A stretch of DNA of 64,000 bases. Origin: JAEUUM01 sp038326165 (GTDB lineage Bacteria > Bacteroidota > Bacteroidia > Chitinophagales > Saprospiraceae). The notes beneath the pieces are model-generated. The model saw only the letters and a list, made by a program, of their open reading frames with translations. It made no database searches and was not told the DNA's origin. The stretch spans positions 17,317 to 81,316 of the forward strand of contig JBBQJT010000009.1 in assembly GCA_038326165.1 (NCBI GenBank), given 5' to 3'. Below are positions 16,408-26,805 of this stretch, one piece after another (the stretch's first letter is position 1; each line of letters starts with the position of its first letter). Both the position numbers and the translations under genes were made by a program.

Positions 16408-19400
16408 TTAAACTTTCTCAATCTGCAAGTTAATATTGACCCCTTCAAAAAGTTCTAGCTCTTCACCCACTGCAGATTCTGAAAAAATTAATTCATTTGC
16501 AAGGGTTTCAGAGTTTACATAATCTATGTATTCTGACAAATAGTGTCGAATATTCTGATCTGCAAATATCTGAATACGAATGCGATCGGTAACAGATAGT
16601 TCCATAGCTTTTCTCACATTCTGGATTCTGTTGATCACTTCTCTTGCCGTCCCCTCAGCCAAAAGCTCATCAGTTAAACCAATATCTAAGGCAACTGACA
16701 ATCCTCGATCTGTTGCAACTTGCCACCCTGGAATATCTTCGTAACTTATTTCAACATCTTCCAATGTGATAACATAGTTGGTGCCATCCAGTGACAGAGC
16801 CAATTCACCACCCTTTTCAAGTTTTGCAATATCCTCTTTGGCCAACAGTGGAATTTGATCGGCTGCGGCCTTCATGTCTTTGCCCAATCTTCTTCCCAAT
16901 GTTTTGAAATTGGCCTTGACTTTTTTACTAATCAGTCCGTCTGTATCTTCAACGAATTCGATTGATTTGATGTTCACCTCGGATTTAATCAAATCGCTCA
17001 CTGAATTGATTTGAGCAGCAAATTCATCATCAATGATTGGCAACAATATTTTATGCAATGGCTGCCTCACTCTGATCATTTCCTTCTTCCGTATTGACAG
17101 CACCAATGAACTGATCCGCTGTGCATAATCCATTCTTTGTTCCAATAATTGGTCGATCAAAGAACTATTGGATACAGGAAACTGAGCCAAATGAACTGAC
17201 TCAAAAGGTTCTAACTTGCTTGTGTCGTTGAGTTGTTTGTAGAGCCATTCTGCAAAAAACGGTGCGATTGGTGCCATTAATTTGGAAACTGTTATCATGC
17301 ATTCATACAAGGTATGGTAAGCACTTAACTTATCAGTACTGATTTCTCCTTTCCAAAATCTTCTGCGGCTCAATCTGACAAACCAATTGCTCAGGTGTTC
17401 GTCAACAAATTCCTGTATCGCTCTTCCTGCGTTGGTAGGCTCATAATCAGCAAAGCTACTGTGCACACTATTGGTTAATGTATGTAGTTTGCTCAATATC
17501 CACTTATCGATATCCGGACGTTCTGCATAATCAGGAACATCGCTCTTTCCATCAAACGAATCAACGTTGGCATACAAAGCAAAGAATGAATAGGTATTGT
17601 ATAATGTTCCAAAAAATTTTCGGCGAACTTCATCAATGCCCTCCAGGTCGAACTTCAAATTGTCCCATGGCTGTGCATTCGTAATCATATACCATCGCGT
17701 AGCATCGGCACCATATTTATCAATGGTTTGAAACGGTTCGACTGTATTTCCGAGTCTCTTCGACATTTTACGGCCAAACTTATCTTGAACCAAGCCATTT
17801 GAAACTACATTCTTGTAAGCGATACTATCAAAAGCCATAACAGCTATAGCGTGTAGCGTGAAAAACCAGCCTCGAGTTTGGTCTACTCCTTCCGCAATAA
17901 AATCAGCTGGAAAATTGGCTTGAAATTTTTCATGATTCTCAAACGGATAGTGCCACTGTGCATAAGGCATAGATCCACTATCGAACCACACATCAATCAA
18001 ATCGGTTTCTCTAAACATAGATTCTCCTGAATCTGTTACCAATATTAAACTGTCTATAAATGGTCGGTGAAGATCATCCGGCACAATTTGATTCAAACCA
18101 AGCACTTGATTTGCTTTTTGAATTTCTTGGCTCAGTTGTTCAATGGATCCAATACATATTTCGGCTACATTGTCCTTTGTTCTCCAAATTGGCAAGGGAA
18201 TTCCCCAAAAACGAGACCGAGATAAATTCCAATCTTGAAGGTTCTCCAACCAGTTGGCAAATCGGCCTTGTCCAGTACTTGCAGGTTTCCAATTGATTGT
18301 TTTGTTCAATTCAATCATTCGGTCTTTTACCGCGGTAGTTTTAATGAACCAACTATCCAGCGGGTAATACAACACCGGTTTGTCAGTTCTCCAACAATGT
18401 GGATAATTGTGAACGAACTTCTGAATATTGAAAGCTTTTCCTTCCTGCTTTAATTTGACAGCAATATCTACATCTACCGAAACATAATTGGGGTCATCTA
18501 CATAATCCTTCACATACCTTCCGGCAAATTCACCAACTTCTTTGGTAAATCTACCTTGCTTATCTACTAAGGTCAATGAACCAATACCATTGGTACGAGC
18601 CACACGCATATCATCAGCGCCAAAAGACGGCGCGGTATGAACAACTCCAGTTCCATCTTCCGTAGTTACAAAATCTCCCAACAATATTCTAAACGCTTCA
18701 CCGTCCTCAGGAATGGCATAAGGAAGTAACTGCTCATAAGCCATGCCTTCAAGTTGTTTCCCTTGAAATGCTTCAGAGCGTGAAATTTCTTCTGCTTTCT
18801 TTGGACCAAACCAGTTGTTGACCAAATCCTCAGCGATGATTACACTGATGGGATCCTTTAAATATGGATTTGTGGTCTTAATTTTTACGTATTTGATCTT
18901 GCCTCCTACAGTCAAGGCCGTGTTAGAAGGTAGCGTCCAAGGCGTGGTCGTCCATGCAAGTACCTTGACATCTTCATTCGGATCATCAAAAAGAAACTGA
19001 GATTTGTCGTTAAGAACGAGCTTAAACATTGCCACCATTGAAGTATCAGTTACTTCACGGTAAGCTCCAGGTTGATTCAGTTCGTGTGTGCTAAGACCAG
19101 TTCCAGCAGCTGGAGAATATGGCTGGATAGAATAACCCTTATAGAGTAAATTCTTATTGTACAATATGCTCAACAAGTTCCAAACTGATTCAATATACTC
19201 GTTTTCGAAGGTGATATAAGGATTTTCTAGATCTACCCAGTATCCCATTTTTCGGGTGATACTGTCCCAGTCATTTTTAAAACGCATGACCATTTCACGA
19301 CACTTCTTATTGTACTCTTCTATACTGATGGAAGAGCCAATATCCTCTTTGGTAATGCCTAATTCTTTTTCTACACTCAATTCAATGGGCAGTCCATGCG

Positions 19401-19656
19401 TGTCCCAGCCACCTTTTCGGTCAACTCTTTGTCCCAACATTGAGTGGTACCTGCAGAACAAATCTTTTACCGTTCTTGACATCACATGGTGAATACCAGG
19501 AAGGCCGTTGGCACTTGGAGGCCCCTCATAAAATACATAAGGATCCTTTGCATCTTTTTGATTGATGCTCTTATTGAAAATATCATTAGATTCCCAAAAC
19601 GCTAAAATATCTTTATCTATTCCAGGCAAATCTAATCCTTTGTGTTCCTTGTACAT
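16408..19656 (-). CDS. ileS: isoleucyl-tRNA synthetase
   Basis: A 1082-residue class I synthetase that charges tRNA-Ile. The N-terminal signature GPPSANGLPGIHHVMSR is the HIGH region (about 45-60), followed by the editing domain with WTTTPWTLPSNTAL. The KMSKS-type loop is KMSKRLGN near 645, preceded by DQTRGWFFTLHA. The anticodon-binding region and a long C-terminal extension follow. Length and the serine-rich HIGH variant fit the longer, eukaryote-like IleS class common in Bacteroidota, some members of which resist mupirocin; resistance here is not shown. No T-box is expected in this phylum and none is seen. The start diverges from the beta-CASP gene at 19798. Confidence 0.97.
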   Translation of the reverse strand: MYKEHKGLDLPGIDKDILAFWESNDIFNKSINQKDAKDPYVFYEGPPSANGLPGIHHVMSRTVKDLFCRYHSMLGQRVDRKGGWDTHGLPIELSVEKELGITKEDIGSSISIEEYNKKCREMVMRFKNDWDSITRKMGYWVDLENPYITFENEYIESVWNLLSILYNKNLLYKGYSIQPYSPAAGTGLSTHELNQPGAYREVTDTSMVAMFKLVLNDKSQFLFDDPNEDVKVLAWTTTPWTLPSNTALTVGGKIKYVKIKTTNPYLKDPISVIIAEDLVNNWFGPKKAEEISRSEAFQGKQLEGMAYEQLLPYAIPEDGEAFRILLGDFVTTEDGTGVVHTAPSFGADDMRVARTNGIGSLTLVDKQGRFTKEVGEFAGRYVKDYVDDPNYVSVDVDIAVKLKQEGKAFNIQKFVHNYPHCWRTDKPVLYYPLDSWFIKTTAVKDRMIELNKTINWKPASTGQGRFANWLENLQDWNLSRSRFWGIPLPIWRTKDNVAEICIGSIEQLSQEIQKANQVLGLNQIVPDDLHRPFIDSLILVTDSGESMFRETDLIDVWFDSGSMPYAQWHYPFENHEKFQANFPADFIAEGVDQTRGWFFTLHAIAVMAFDSIAYKNVVSNGLVQDKFGRKMSKRLGNTVEPFQTIDKYGADATRWYMITNAQPWDNLKFDLEGIDEVRRKFFGTLYNTYSFFALYANVDSFDGKSDVPDYAERPDIDKWILSKLHTLTNSVHSSFADYEPTNAGRAIQEFVDEHLSNWFVRLSRRRFWKGEISTDKLSAYHTLYECMITVSKLMAPIAPFFAEWLYKQLNDTSKLEPFESVHLAQFPVSNSSLIDQLLEQRMDYAQRISSLVLSIRKKEMIRVRQPLHKILLPIIDDEFAAQINSVSDLIKSEVNIKSIEFVEDTDGLISKKVKANFKTLGRRLGKDMKAAADQIPLLAKEDIAKLEKGGELALSLDGTNYVITLEDVEISYEDIPGWQVATDRGLSVALDIGLTDELLAEGTAREVINRIQNVRKAMELSVTDRIRIQIFADQNIRHYLSEYIDYVNSETLANELIFSESAVGEELELFEGVNINLQIEKV

Positions 19657-19797
19657 GCTTTGAATCTTAAAATGAAGCGCAAATTTACGATTGAAACGAT
19701 ACCAATCATTAGCAGTTGCACATTACAGCTGTTTTATTCCCGTTTTCTGAGATTTTTTAGTGCATTTGTACTATCTTCGGTATATAAATTATCAGCA

Positions 19798-21204
19798 ATG
19801 CAATTAAAATTTTGTGGTGCGGCAGGTCATGTAACAGGTAGCGCGCATTTGATAACACTTGAAGATGGCTTTACTATTCTTTTGGATTGTGGTTTGTATC
19901 AAGGAAGTGGAGAGGATATGGCCAATTTTAATTTGAAATGGATGTTCAATCCTGCAGACATTAATTGTTTGGTTTTGTCCCATGCGCACATTGACCATTG
20001 CGGAAAAATACCCAAATTGGTTAAAGATGGTTTTCGTGGAATTATTTATAGCACCCCTGCCACGCGTGACATTACAAGTATAATGCTCATGGATTCTGCC
20101 AAAATACAACATTCAGACGCGGAGTTTTATAATAAAAGAAAGAGAAAAGCAAATAAAGATTTCAAGGAATTGAGGCAGCCCTTATATGATAGTGAAGATG
20201 TAAGAATGACCATGTCATTATTCGTAAGTATGCCTTACCATCATGATTTCAAAGTTCATCCAGATGTTCTGGTAAAATTCAGGGATGCTGGACACATTCT
20301 GGGAAGTGCCAATGTCCACCTAACTGTAAGCGAATCAGGACAAATAACCCGCCTTGGATTCACTGGTGATATTGGTAGGCCCTTACGCCCTATATTAAAT
20401 GATCCGGAACCTATGGACGCTTGTGATTACTTAATAGCTGAATCAACGTATGGAGATAGAGTTCATAAAGCCGCGCCGGCTGAGACTCAAGACCTTATTA
20501 GAGTTATTAAAGAAACATGTGTAGAACGCAGAGGCAAAGTCATCATTCCGGCCTTTAGTTTGGGCCGAACTCAAGAGATTTTATACATTCTGGACCAACT
20601 GTACAACGAGGGAAAATTGCCAAAAGTACCCGTTTATATGGATAGTCCACTTGCCATTAATGCCACAGAAATATTTCGCATTCACCCTGAATGCTTTGAT
20701 AAAGAGTTGTCGGAATACATGTTAGTTGATGAAAATCCATTTGGATTCAATACGCTGAGTTACATGAGATCAGTAGAAATGTCAAAGTCCTTAAATCTGG
20801 ATGATGAGCCTTGCATCATAATTAGTGCATCCGGTATGGCAAATGCTGGGCGAATAAGACATCATATCTACAACAATATTGAAAACCCTAAAAACACAAT
20901 TTTGTTTGTCGGTTATTGTTCACCTGGTACACTTGGAGGAATATTGAAATCCGGAGTTCCAGAAGTGAAATTGTATGGGGAAATCAAACAGGTCCGCGCA
21001 AAAATTGAAATATTGGAATCCTTTAGTGCGCATGGAGATAAGAATGAAATGTTGGATTTTATGAAAAATCAAATACCTAATTTAAAAACCATGTTTCTTG
21101 TACACGGTGAACCAATTCCACAAAAATCTTACAAAGAGTTTCTTCTAAACGCTGGATTTAAAAACATCCAAATTCCTTCCTTGGGAGAGTCAGTTACACT
21201 TTAA
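19798..21204 (+). CDS. beta-CASP metallo-beta-lactamase RNA-processing nuclease
   Basis: A 468-residue protein. The frame is open upstream to 19642, but the ATG at 19798 begins MQLKFCGAAGHVTGSAHLI, the exact family start, and avoids overlap with ileS. The MBL core has SHAHIDHCGKIPKL (HxHxDH) and the metal ligands in RDAGHILGSANVHL and FTGDIGRP. The beta-CASP cap follows (VIIPAFSLGRTQEILYIL), and the C-terminal RMMBL zinc motif is ESFSAHGDKNEML. It resembles the CPSF73/YSH1-like exonuclease group. In bacteria these enzymes cut or trim RNA; the substrate is unknown. It may be co-transcribed with the lipoprotein gene 9 bases downstream. Confidence 0.92.
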   Translation: MQLKFCGAAGHVTGSAHLITLEDGFTILLDCGLYQGSGEDMANFNLKWMFNPADINCLVLSHAHIDHCGKIPKLVKDGFRGIIYSTPATRDITSIMLMDSAKIQHSDAEFYNKRKRKANKDFKELRQPLYDSEDVRMTMSLFVSMPYHHDFKVHPDVLVKFRDAGHILGSANVHLTVSESGQITRLGFTGDIGRPLRPILNDPEPMDACDYLIAESTYGDRVHKAAPAETQDLIRVIKETCVERRGKVIIPAFSLGRTQEILYILDQLYNEGKLPKVPVYMDSPLAINATEIFRIHPECFDKELSEYMLVDENPFGFNTLSYMRSVEMSKSLNLDDEPCIIISASGMANAGRIRHHIYNNIENPKNTILFVGYCSPGTLGGILKSGVPEVKLYGEIKQVRAKIEILESFSAHGDKNEMLDFMKNQIPNLKTMFLVHGEPIPQKSYKEFLLNAGFKNIQIPSLGESVTL

Positions 21205-21213
21205 AAATTTAAT

Positions 21214-22722
21214 ATGAAATATCAAATCTTATTCTTTTTCTTCTCACTTTTATTGTTCAGTTGTAACAAAGACTTAGATAATCTTGACGTTCAAAGCGAT
21301 GCAGAATTTGCTTTTCCTCTATTTTATGGCAAACTTGACTTGGAGGACATCATACAAAGAACTGCAGATAGTTCTTCCCTGAAGATTGATGAAAACGGCA
21401 ATATGACCTTTATTTATTCGGGTGACCTTGTGTCAAGGACCAGTAAAGAAATTTACAGCCAGATCCCTCCAATTCCTGCATTGTTGACCGATACTTTTTA
21501 TTCCGTTCCTGTTAAATTTGCCAATAATATTAAGCTCCGAAAAGCTAAATTAACCACAGGTAATCTTTCATTTCTGTTTAAAAGTTATCATGCTCAGGAT
21601 GTTACATTGACCATTACCATTCCTGAACTTCAGAAAAATGGGAAGGCTTATGTTTTGAAACGTTTTGTCAATTATAACGGCACAGTTCCCGTAAATGAAA
21701 CCTTGCTCATCAATGATATTGCAGGATGGACTATAGACACTCCAAAAGATACATTGAATATCCGTTACGAAGCCATTAAGGCTGATGGCAATCGTGATAC
21801 CTTGTCCGAATTTGGAATGTTGGCTACCAATTTGCAATTTTCTTATGTAGAAGGGTTCTTTGGATACGAAGTTTTTCCAATAAAACGAGATACGATTGAA
21901 CTTGAAATTTATAAAAACCTCTTAGGTGGTGAAGTAAACTTTGAGGATCCCAAAGTAACTGTTACTGTACGAAGTTCCTTTGGTTTTCCTACCAGGTCCC
22001 AAGTTGTAGTTGCACAATTTAGAGGAAAAAATGGACAACTGTTTGATTTGGAAAGCCCCTTTGTTACCAATGGATTTGACTTTGAATACCCGGACATCAA
22101 CAGCGTAGGAACAACGGTAATTACTCCGTTCAAATTCAATAAATTAAACAGCAACATAGGTGATATTATCAACGCAAACCCCATTTATTTGGACTATCAA
22201 ATCAATGCAATTGCCAACCCTGACAGCAATACAGATATTATTGGCTTCATGACCGACAGTAGTTTCTTTGTAGTGAATGTTGCGGTAGAATTACCAATGG
22301 TTGGTAGAGCAAAAAACTTCACAATAACGGATGAATTTCAAGTGGATTTTGGGAAATTGGAGGACTTCAAAGATCCTGTCTTCAAATTGATAACAGAAAG
22401 TTCGATGCCCATAGATTTAGACCTTCAATTGTATTTTATAGGAAGTGATGGAAACACGTTGGATTCCTTATTCAATGATACAAAACCTGTCGTAAAGGCC
22501 GCTCCAATTGACGCTTTAGGCAACAGTATCGGTAAAACGAAATTTGAACAATACATACCGATATCAACAGAACAATTAAGCAGAATACAAAATACTAAAA
22601 AAATTCTTGTTGCTGGATCAATATCTACCTCCAATAAAGGACTTACACCAGTAACCATAAAGGCTAACCAAGGAATTGAAGTCAAAATGGGAGTAGTAAC
22701 CAAGCTTAAATCTAAACTATAA
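21214..22722 (+). CDS. large lipoprotein, unknown function
   Basis: A 502-residue protein with a lipoprotein signal, LLLFSC at residues 12-17. Nothing in the body matches a known catalytic motif. It is rich in beta-strand-like alternation and spaced TDSF/NDT motifs, and looks like a series of beta-sandwich domains. It begins 9 bases after the nuclease gene and ends 10 bases before a predicted outer-membrane beta-barrel gene, so lipoprotein and barrel may work as an envelope pair; this is inference from order only. Confidence 0.75.
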   Translation: MKYQILFFFFSLLLFSCNKDLDNLDVQSDAEFAFPLFYGKLDLEDIIQRTADSSSLKIDENGNMTFIYSGDLVSRTSKEIYSQIPPIPALLTDTFYSVPVKFANNIKLRKAKLTTGNLSFLFKSYHAQDVTLTITIPELQKNGKAYVLKRFVNYNGTVPVNETLLINDIAGWTIDTPKDTLNIRYEAIKADGNRDTLSEFGMLATNLQFSYVEGFFGYEVFPIKRDTIELEIYKNLLGGEVNFEDPKVTVTVRSSFGFPTRSQVVVAQFRGKNGQLFDLESPFVTNGFDFEYPDINSVGTTVITPFKFNKLNSNIGDIINANPIYLDYQINAIANPDSNTDIIGFMTDSSFFVVNVAVELPMVGRAKNFTITDEFQVDFGKLEDFKDPVFKLITESSMPIDLDLQLYFIGSDGNTLDSLFNDTKPVVKAAPIDALGNSIGKTKFEQYIPISTEQLSRIQNTKKILVAGSISTSNKGLTPVTIKANQGIEVKMGVVTKLKSKL

Positions 22723-22732
22723 TTACCATTTC

Positions 22733-24034
22733 ATGAAAATTACTCTTTCAGCTATACTCTTGACTTGCTTCCTGATGGGCAATGCACAAGCTCCTTTTTA
22801 TCAGGTTAATTCTGGACTTAATGCAGTCGGAAATTCTATGATTTCAGATATTTTGCCAGAAAAGAAAATCACTTTGATAACGGGGCATTATAACTTAAGT
22901 GCTTATCATTCGGCTTTTTCCTATGGCGATTTTATAAAAAGCGAAAATAATTCAGCGCTGGAAATTGATGCAAAAAATGCCTTTTCACAGCTTGATGCCA
23001 ACAATGATTTGTGGTTGGACACTGAGTTCAAAACCTTGGGAATAGGATTTAGATTGGGTAAACTGGGTGTGGGATTTCAGCATAGTCTAACCGCATTTAA
23101 TGTTCTTAACTATCCAAAAGATCTCTTTGGATTGCTGTTCCTTGGTAATAGTCAATACATTGATAAGGAAGTCCAGATAGGACCTCAATTTACAGGAATG
23201 GCCTACAATAGCTTTGGATTTGGGCTGGGATATGATTTCGGCAAACTCAAACTGACTGGACGTTTCAATTGGTTAAGTGCTGCAGCTGGTGCACAAACCA
23301 AAAATAATGACGTATTGCTCTATACCAATCCAGAATTCTATCAACTAAGGTTGACTACCAATTATGAATTGAACTCAAGCAATTTGATCAATCCAGATAG
23401 CCTCGGTGAATCAAACTTCATATCCAGATTGAGTTTTGATGGTCTTTTTAAAAGTAATACTGGATACAGCCTAGATTTTGCAGCCAATTACAATCTGAAT
23501 AGCAAAACGAGTATTGGAGGTTCTATTCGTGGCTTGGGTCAAATCAATTTCAACACGAACGCTAAAAATTATCGCTCCAACAAAATTATTAATTATGATG
23601 GCATTGACATTGGTAATTTTATCACTGGAGATTCTTTGAGCTTGGCAAGCACCATCGATTCATTGGGTGATCTGTTAAAGTTTGATGAGAGCAATCGGAA
23701 TTTCTCTATTCGCCTGCCTTTTCATGCAAATTTCCATGCACAATATGCCATCAGCAGTAAACTAATAGGGATGGCAGGCATGCAATATTCCTCAATTAAT
23801 GATGCTTCATTCACATCCTTTACTGCTGGAATTAGTTTTCAACCTATCAAAGCGATACGCTTGGCTACTAACTATACCTATATACCTTCGGCCCCTGCCA
23901 ACATAGGGCTGCATTGTAGCTTCAGATTTTGGCTCATTGAATTGGCTGGTGGCACTGATAATGTTTTGGCTGGATTTGATCCAAAGTCAACAAAATATGG
24001 GACGGGATATCTAGGATTGCGTTGGATTTTGTAA
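22733..24034 (+). CDS. outer-membrane beta-barrel protein, DUF5723-like
   Basis: A 433-residue protein with a signal peptide (about 1-20, cut after GNAQA). The mature chain has long series of alternating polar/hydrophobic strands and ends in an aromatic-rich strand, GTGYLGLRWIL, typical of outer-membrane barrels. The start of the mature protein (LITGHYNLSAYHS, DNDLWLDTEFKTLGIGFRLG) recalls the DUF5723 family found mainly in Bacteroidota, whose function is unknown. The family assignment is from memory. It follows the lipoprotein gene by 10 bases and precedes the esterase gene by 25. Confidence 0.7.
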   Translation: MKITLSAILLTCFLMGNAQAPFYQVNSGLNAVGNSMISDILPEKKITLITGHYNLSAYHSAFSYGDFIKSENNSALEIDAKNAFSQLDANNDLWLDTEFKTLGIGFRLGKLGVGFQHSLTAFNVLNYPKDLFGLLFLGNSQYIDKEVQIGPQFTGMAYNSFGFGLGYDFGKLKLTGRFNWLSAAAGAQTKNNDVLLYTNPEFYQLRLTTNYELNSSNLINPDSLGESNFISRLSFDGLFKSNTGYSLDFAANYNLNSKTSIGGSIRGLGQINFNTNAKNYRSNKIINYDGIDIGNFITGDSLSLASTIDSLGDLLKFDESNRNFSIRLPFHANFHAQYAISSKLIGMAGMQYSSINDASFTSFTAGISFQPIKAIRLATNYTYIPSAPANIGLHCSFRFWLIELAGGTDNVLAGFDPKSTKYGTGYLGLRWIL

Positions 24035-24059
24035 CTTTATAAAAAAATAAACTTTTGCG

Positions 24060-25292
24060 ATGAATAAACTCTACACCCTCTTAACCATTTTATTGGTTTC
24101 AGCTCAATCTTTCGCTCAAACTGCAGGTTCTTGCGATGGAAGCAGATATATACTGGATCAGTTCCCAACTGTTACCAAAACTACAATTCAATACGCAACA
24201 AATAAAAATGTACAGGGTCTGAATCAGAAGCTTTATATGGATATTTATACTCCAGATGGTGACATAGCTGAAGATCGACCAGTTATTATTTGGGCATTTG
24301 GCGGAAGTTTTATTGTTGGTCAACGTTCTGATATGGCCAGCTACTGCATAGCTTATGCAAAAAAAGGATATGTGACTGCTACAATTGATTACAGGCTTTG
24401 GCCACTCTTTGTTTTGGGCTTCCCAACTGGGGATCAAGTTCTGAACGTTGTTGTTCAAGCAGTAAGCGACATGAAAGGAGCTGTTCGCTATTTCAAAAAA
24501 GACGCCGACTTAAACAATGCCTATAGAATCAACCCGAGTAAAATTATTATTGGTGGTGTATCGGCTGGAGCCATAGCAGCACTTCATGCTGCCAATTTAG
24601 AATCAACTGACACCCTTAACTCATTCATTCAGACTGCTGTTGATAAAAATGGTGGTATTGATGGTAATACTGGTGATTCCCTTATGCTTACTTATTCTCC
24701 AAATGTTGCGGCGGTTGTCAATCTATCAGGCGGTCTTTATAATGCAAATTGGATTGATGAAAAGTCAAGTCCAATCATGAGCTATCACGGCAATGCAGAC
24801 GCAACTGTTCCTTACACAAGTGGCATCGCCAACGGACTTCTTTACATAGAAGGATCTAAATTGCTCAATGACCGTTGTATGGAGGTAGGAATCGAAAATT
24901 ATTTAGTAACCGTGCCAGGTGGAGGACATACTGATATTTATTCAGATCCTAAATTCAGCAGTTATCTGACTGAATTTAGTGTGAATTCTACATTGAAACT
25001 AGAAGATATCGTTTGCGAGAACAGCAGCTCTACATCCAATGAATCAATATCGTCAATAATTTTGGCGGTTCCAAATCCAAGTAGTTTTAGCACCAATTTC
25101 AATATGCCAGAAGCTGCTAATTGGTCAGTTACCGTCTATACCTTGCAGGGACAATTGGTAAGTACCATGGAATCAGAAAATAATTCTATGATTACTTTGG
25201 AAAAAGGAAATTTAGCTTCAGGGCTTTATGTTGTAAGCATTTCGAATACCAAAACGGGTAAGCGCTTTGTAAGTAAGGTAAGTTTTAACTAG
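24060..25292 (+). CDS. secreted alpha/beta-hydrolase (esterase) with type IX sorting tail
   Basis: A 410-residue protein with a signal peptide (1-19, ending SFAQ). The hydrolase domain (about 30-310) shows YMDIYTPDGD, the oxyanion loop WAFGGSF, the nucleophile motif GGVSAGA (Ser near residue 169) and a late histidine in GGGHTDIY. This order is that of carboxylesterase/feruloyl-esterase-like enzymes. The last 75 residues (AVPNPSSFSTNF..., LASGLYVVSI, KVSFN) form a type A sorting domain used by the type IX secretion system, so the enzyme is probably exported and attached to or released from the cell surface. The natural ester substrate is unknown. Confidence 0.88.
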   Translation: MNKLYTLLTILLVSAQSFAQTAGSCDGSRYILDQFPTVTKTTIQYATNKNVQGLNQKLYMDIYTPDGDIAEDRPVIIWAFGGSFIVGQRSDMASYCIAYAKKGYVTATIDYRLWPLFVLGFPTGDQVLNVVVQAVSDMKGAVRYFKKDADLNNAYRINPSKIIIGGVSAGAIAALHAANLESTDTLNSFIQTAVDKNGGIDGNTGDSLMLTYSPNVAAVVNLSGGLYNANWIDEKSSPIMSYHGNADATVPYTSGIANGLLYIEGSKLLNDRCMEVGIENYLVTVPGGGHTDIYSDPKFSSYLTEFSVNSTLKLEDIVCENSSSTSNESISSIILAVPNPSSFSTNFNMPEAANWSVTVYTLQGQLVSTMESENNSMITLEKGNLASGLYVVSISNTKTGKRFVSKVSFN

Positions 25293-25298
25293 TTTTTC

Positions 25299-25874
25299 AT
25301 GAATTTGCAAGAATTAAGTGCTCTCATAAAGGGAAGGAGATCCGTATTTCCAGAAATGTACATTCAGAAAGAAATTCCTGATCAAATCATTGAATCATTT
25401 CTTGAAAATGCCATCTGGGCTCCCAATCACAGACTCACCCAGCCTTGGAAATTTTTGGTCTACAAAGATCAGGGATTGGTTAGCCTTGGCAATTTCTTGG
25501 CTGAAGGATACAAGGAAATGACGAACGAAGTTGCTTTTTCTGTGAAAAAATATGAGAAAACCAAATCAAAGCCCAGCTTGTCAGGCGCAGTTATTGCGGC
25601 AATTCTAAATAAGGATACAGAAAATAGAGTTCCAGAAGAGGAAGAAATAATGGCCTTAGCCATGGCTATACAAAATATCCTGCTAAGTTGTGAAATATCG
25701 GGCTTAGGAGCTTATTTAAGCACGCCCGCATCAATTAGAAATGCAGCTAATTTTATGAACCTGTCAGAAAACCAACGTTGCTTGGGATTAATATATCTGG
25801 GCTACAGGAAAGAAATTCAATTGACCAGTCAGAGGCTTCCGCTGGAAGATAAAGTGGTCTGGATAAAGAATTAA
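25299..25874 (+). CDS. nitroreductase family protein (YdjA-like)
   Basis: A 191-residue FMN-dependent oxidoreductase. The N-terminal IKGRRSVF motif binds the FMN phosphate, and APNHRLTQPWKFLV is the signature of the small YdjA-like subgroup. GLGAYLSTPA near residues 138-147 is the usual glycine-rich FMN contact. These enzymes reduce nitro groups, quinones or other electrophiles using NAD(P)H; the natural substrate is unknown. It starts 6 bases after the esterase gene and converges with the SDR gene (gap of 4 bases). Confidence 0.9.
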   Translation: MNLQELSALIKGRRSVFPEMYIQKEIPDQIIESFLENAIWAPNHRLTQPWKFLVYKDQGLVSLGNFLAEGYKEMTNEVAFSVKKYEKTKSKPSLSGAVIAAILNKDTENRVPEEEEIMALAMAIQNILLSCEISGLGAYLSTPASIRNAANFMNLSENQRCLGLIYLGYRKEIQLTSQRLPLEDKVVWIKN

Positions 25875-25878
25875 TCCT

Positions 25879-26703
25879 CTATTCGATCTCCCAAAAATCA
25901 CCCCAAAGCCTTGAACCACCATCAACATAGAGTGTTTCACCAGTTATGTAGGATGCCAAGGTGCTTGAGATAAATAGAATTGCATTTGCAACTTCTGTGG
26001 TTGTTCCCAATCTTTTGGTAGGTATTTTGTTTGCAATTCCTTGAGTCAGCTCAGGCGGATAATTTTCCAATCCTGATGATTGAATAATACCAGGAGCAAT
26101 ACAGTTTAACCTGATATTTTTATTGGCCCATTCTACCGCCAGTGTCTTCGTAAAATTATCAATACCTGCGCGTGCTGCACCGGTATGTACCATACCCGGA
26201 ACGCCCCTGAAGTGATTAACAATAATGGTAGTAATTACACCCGCTTGTTGAGGAATAAAAAATCGGGTAGCCATAGTGTGCGTTGTAAGCCATGTACCAT
26301 GTAGATTATTATTTATTACTGCTTTCCAACCCTTCTCATTCAGATCTTCAGCGGTTGTGGGAAATTGGCCTCCGGCATTATTGATCAAAATATCCAATTG
26401 TGTGTACTTTGCTTGAATATAATCCGCCAATTGTTCCAACTGTTCAGATTCACGTATATCGGCTACGAAATGAGAGATTTCACCCAGCTTTCTAAGGGAT
26501 TCTTCTGCACGTTCTAGCTTCTCCTTTTTACGACCGCAGATTATCACCTTTGCATTACAGATGAGCAACAACTCTGCAGTTTTGAACCCAATTCCGGTTC
26601 CACCACCAGTAACAAGCACAACTTTATCTCTAAACAAGTCATTTGAAAATCCAATATCAGCCATTGTGTCATATTTGGGGCGCAATAAGCGCCAATTTGT
26701 CAT
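25879..26703 (-). CDS. SDR family oxidoreductase (dienoyl/enoyl-CoA reductase-like)
   Basis: A short-chain dehydrogenase with NAD(P)-binding motif VTGGGTGIGFKTAE and the NNAGG motif. In place of the usual YxxxK active site it has TGAARAGIDNFTKTLAVEW, in which the lysine/tyrosine pair is absent at the standard position. This pattern is known in peroxisomal-type 2,4-dienoyl-CoA and enoyl-CoA reductases, which supports a fatty-acyl-CoA substrate over an alcohol. The open frame gives 274 residues from 26703; an ATG at 26664 (MADIGFSNDLF) gives 261 and lies closer to the normal SDR start, so either could be right. IAPGIIQSSGL and ETLYVDGGSRLWG complete the fold. Confidence 0.88.
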   Translation of the reverse strand: MTNWRLLRPKYDTMADIGFSNDLFRDKVVLVTGGGTGIGFKTAELLLICNAKVIICGRKKEKLERAEESLRKLGEISHFVADIRESEQLEQLADYIQAKYTQLDILINNAGGQFPTTAEDLNEKGWKAVINNNLHGTWLTTHTMATRFFIPQQAGVITTIIVNHFRGVPGMVHTGAARAGIDNFTKTLAVEWANKNIRLNCIAPGIIQSSGLENYPPELTQGIANKIPTKRLGTTTEVANAILFISSTLASYITGETLYVDGGSRLWGDFWEIE

Positions 26704-26805
26704 CTATAATTTTAAGAAACAGACAGTTTGAGTTCAAAATTAGCTTTGGAATGGCAATTGATCTAAGAAATCGGAATATTATTAACAACTAAAAAACTAT
26801 AAAAC

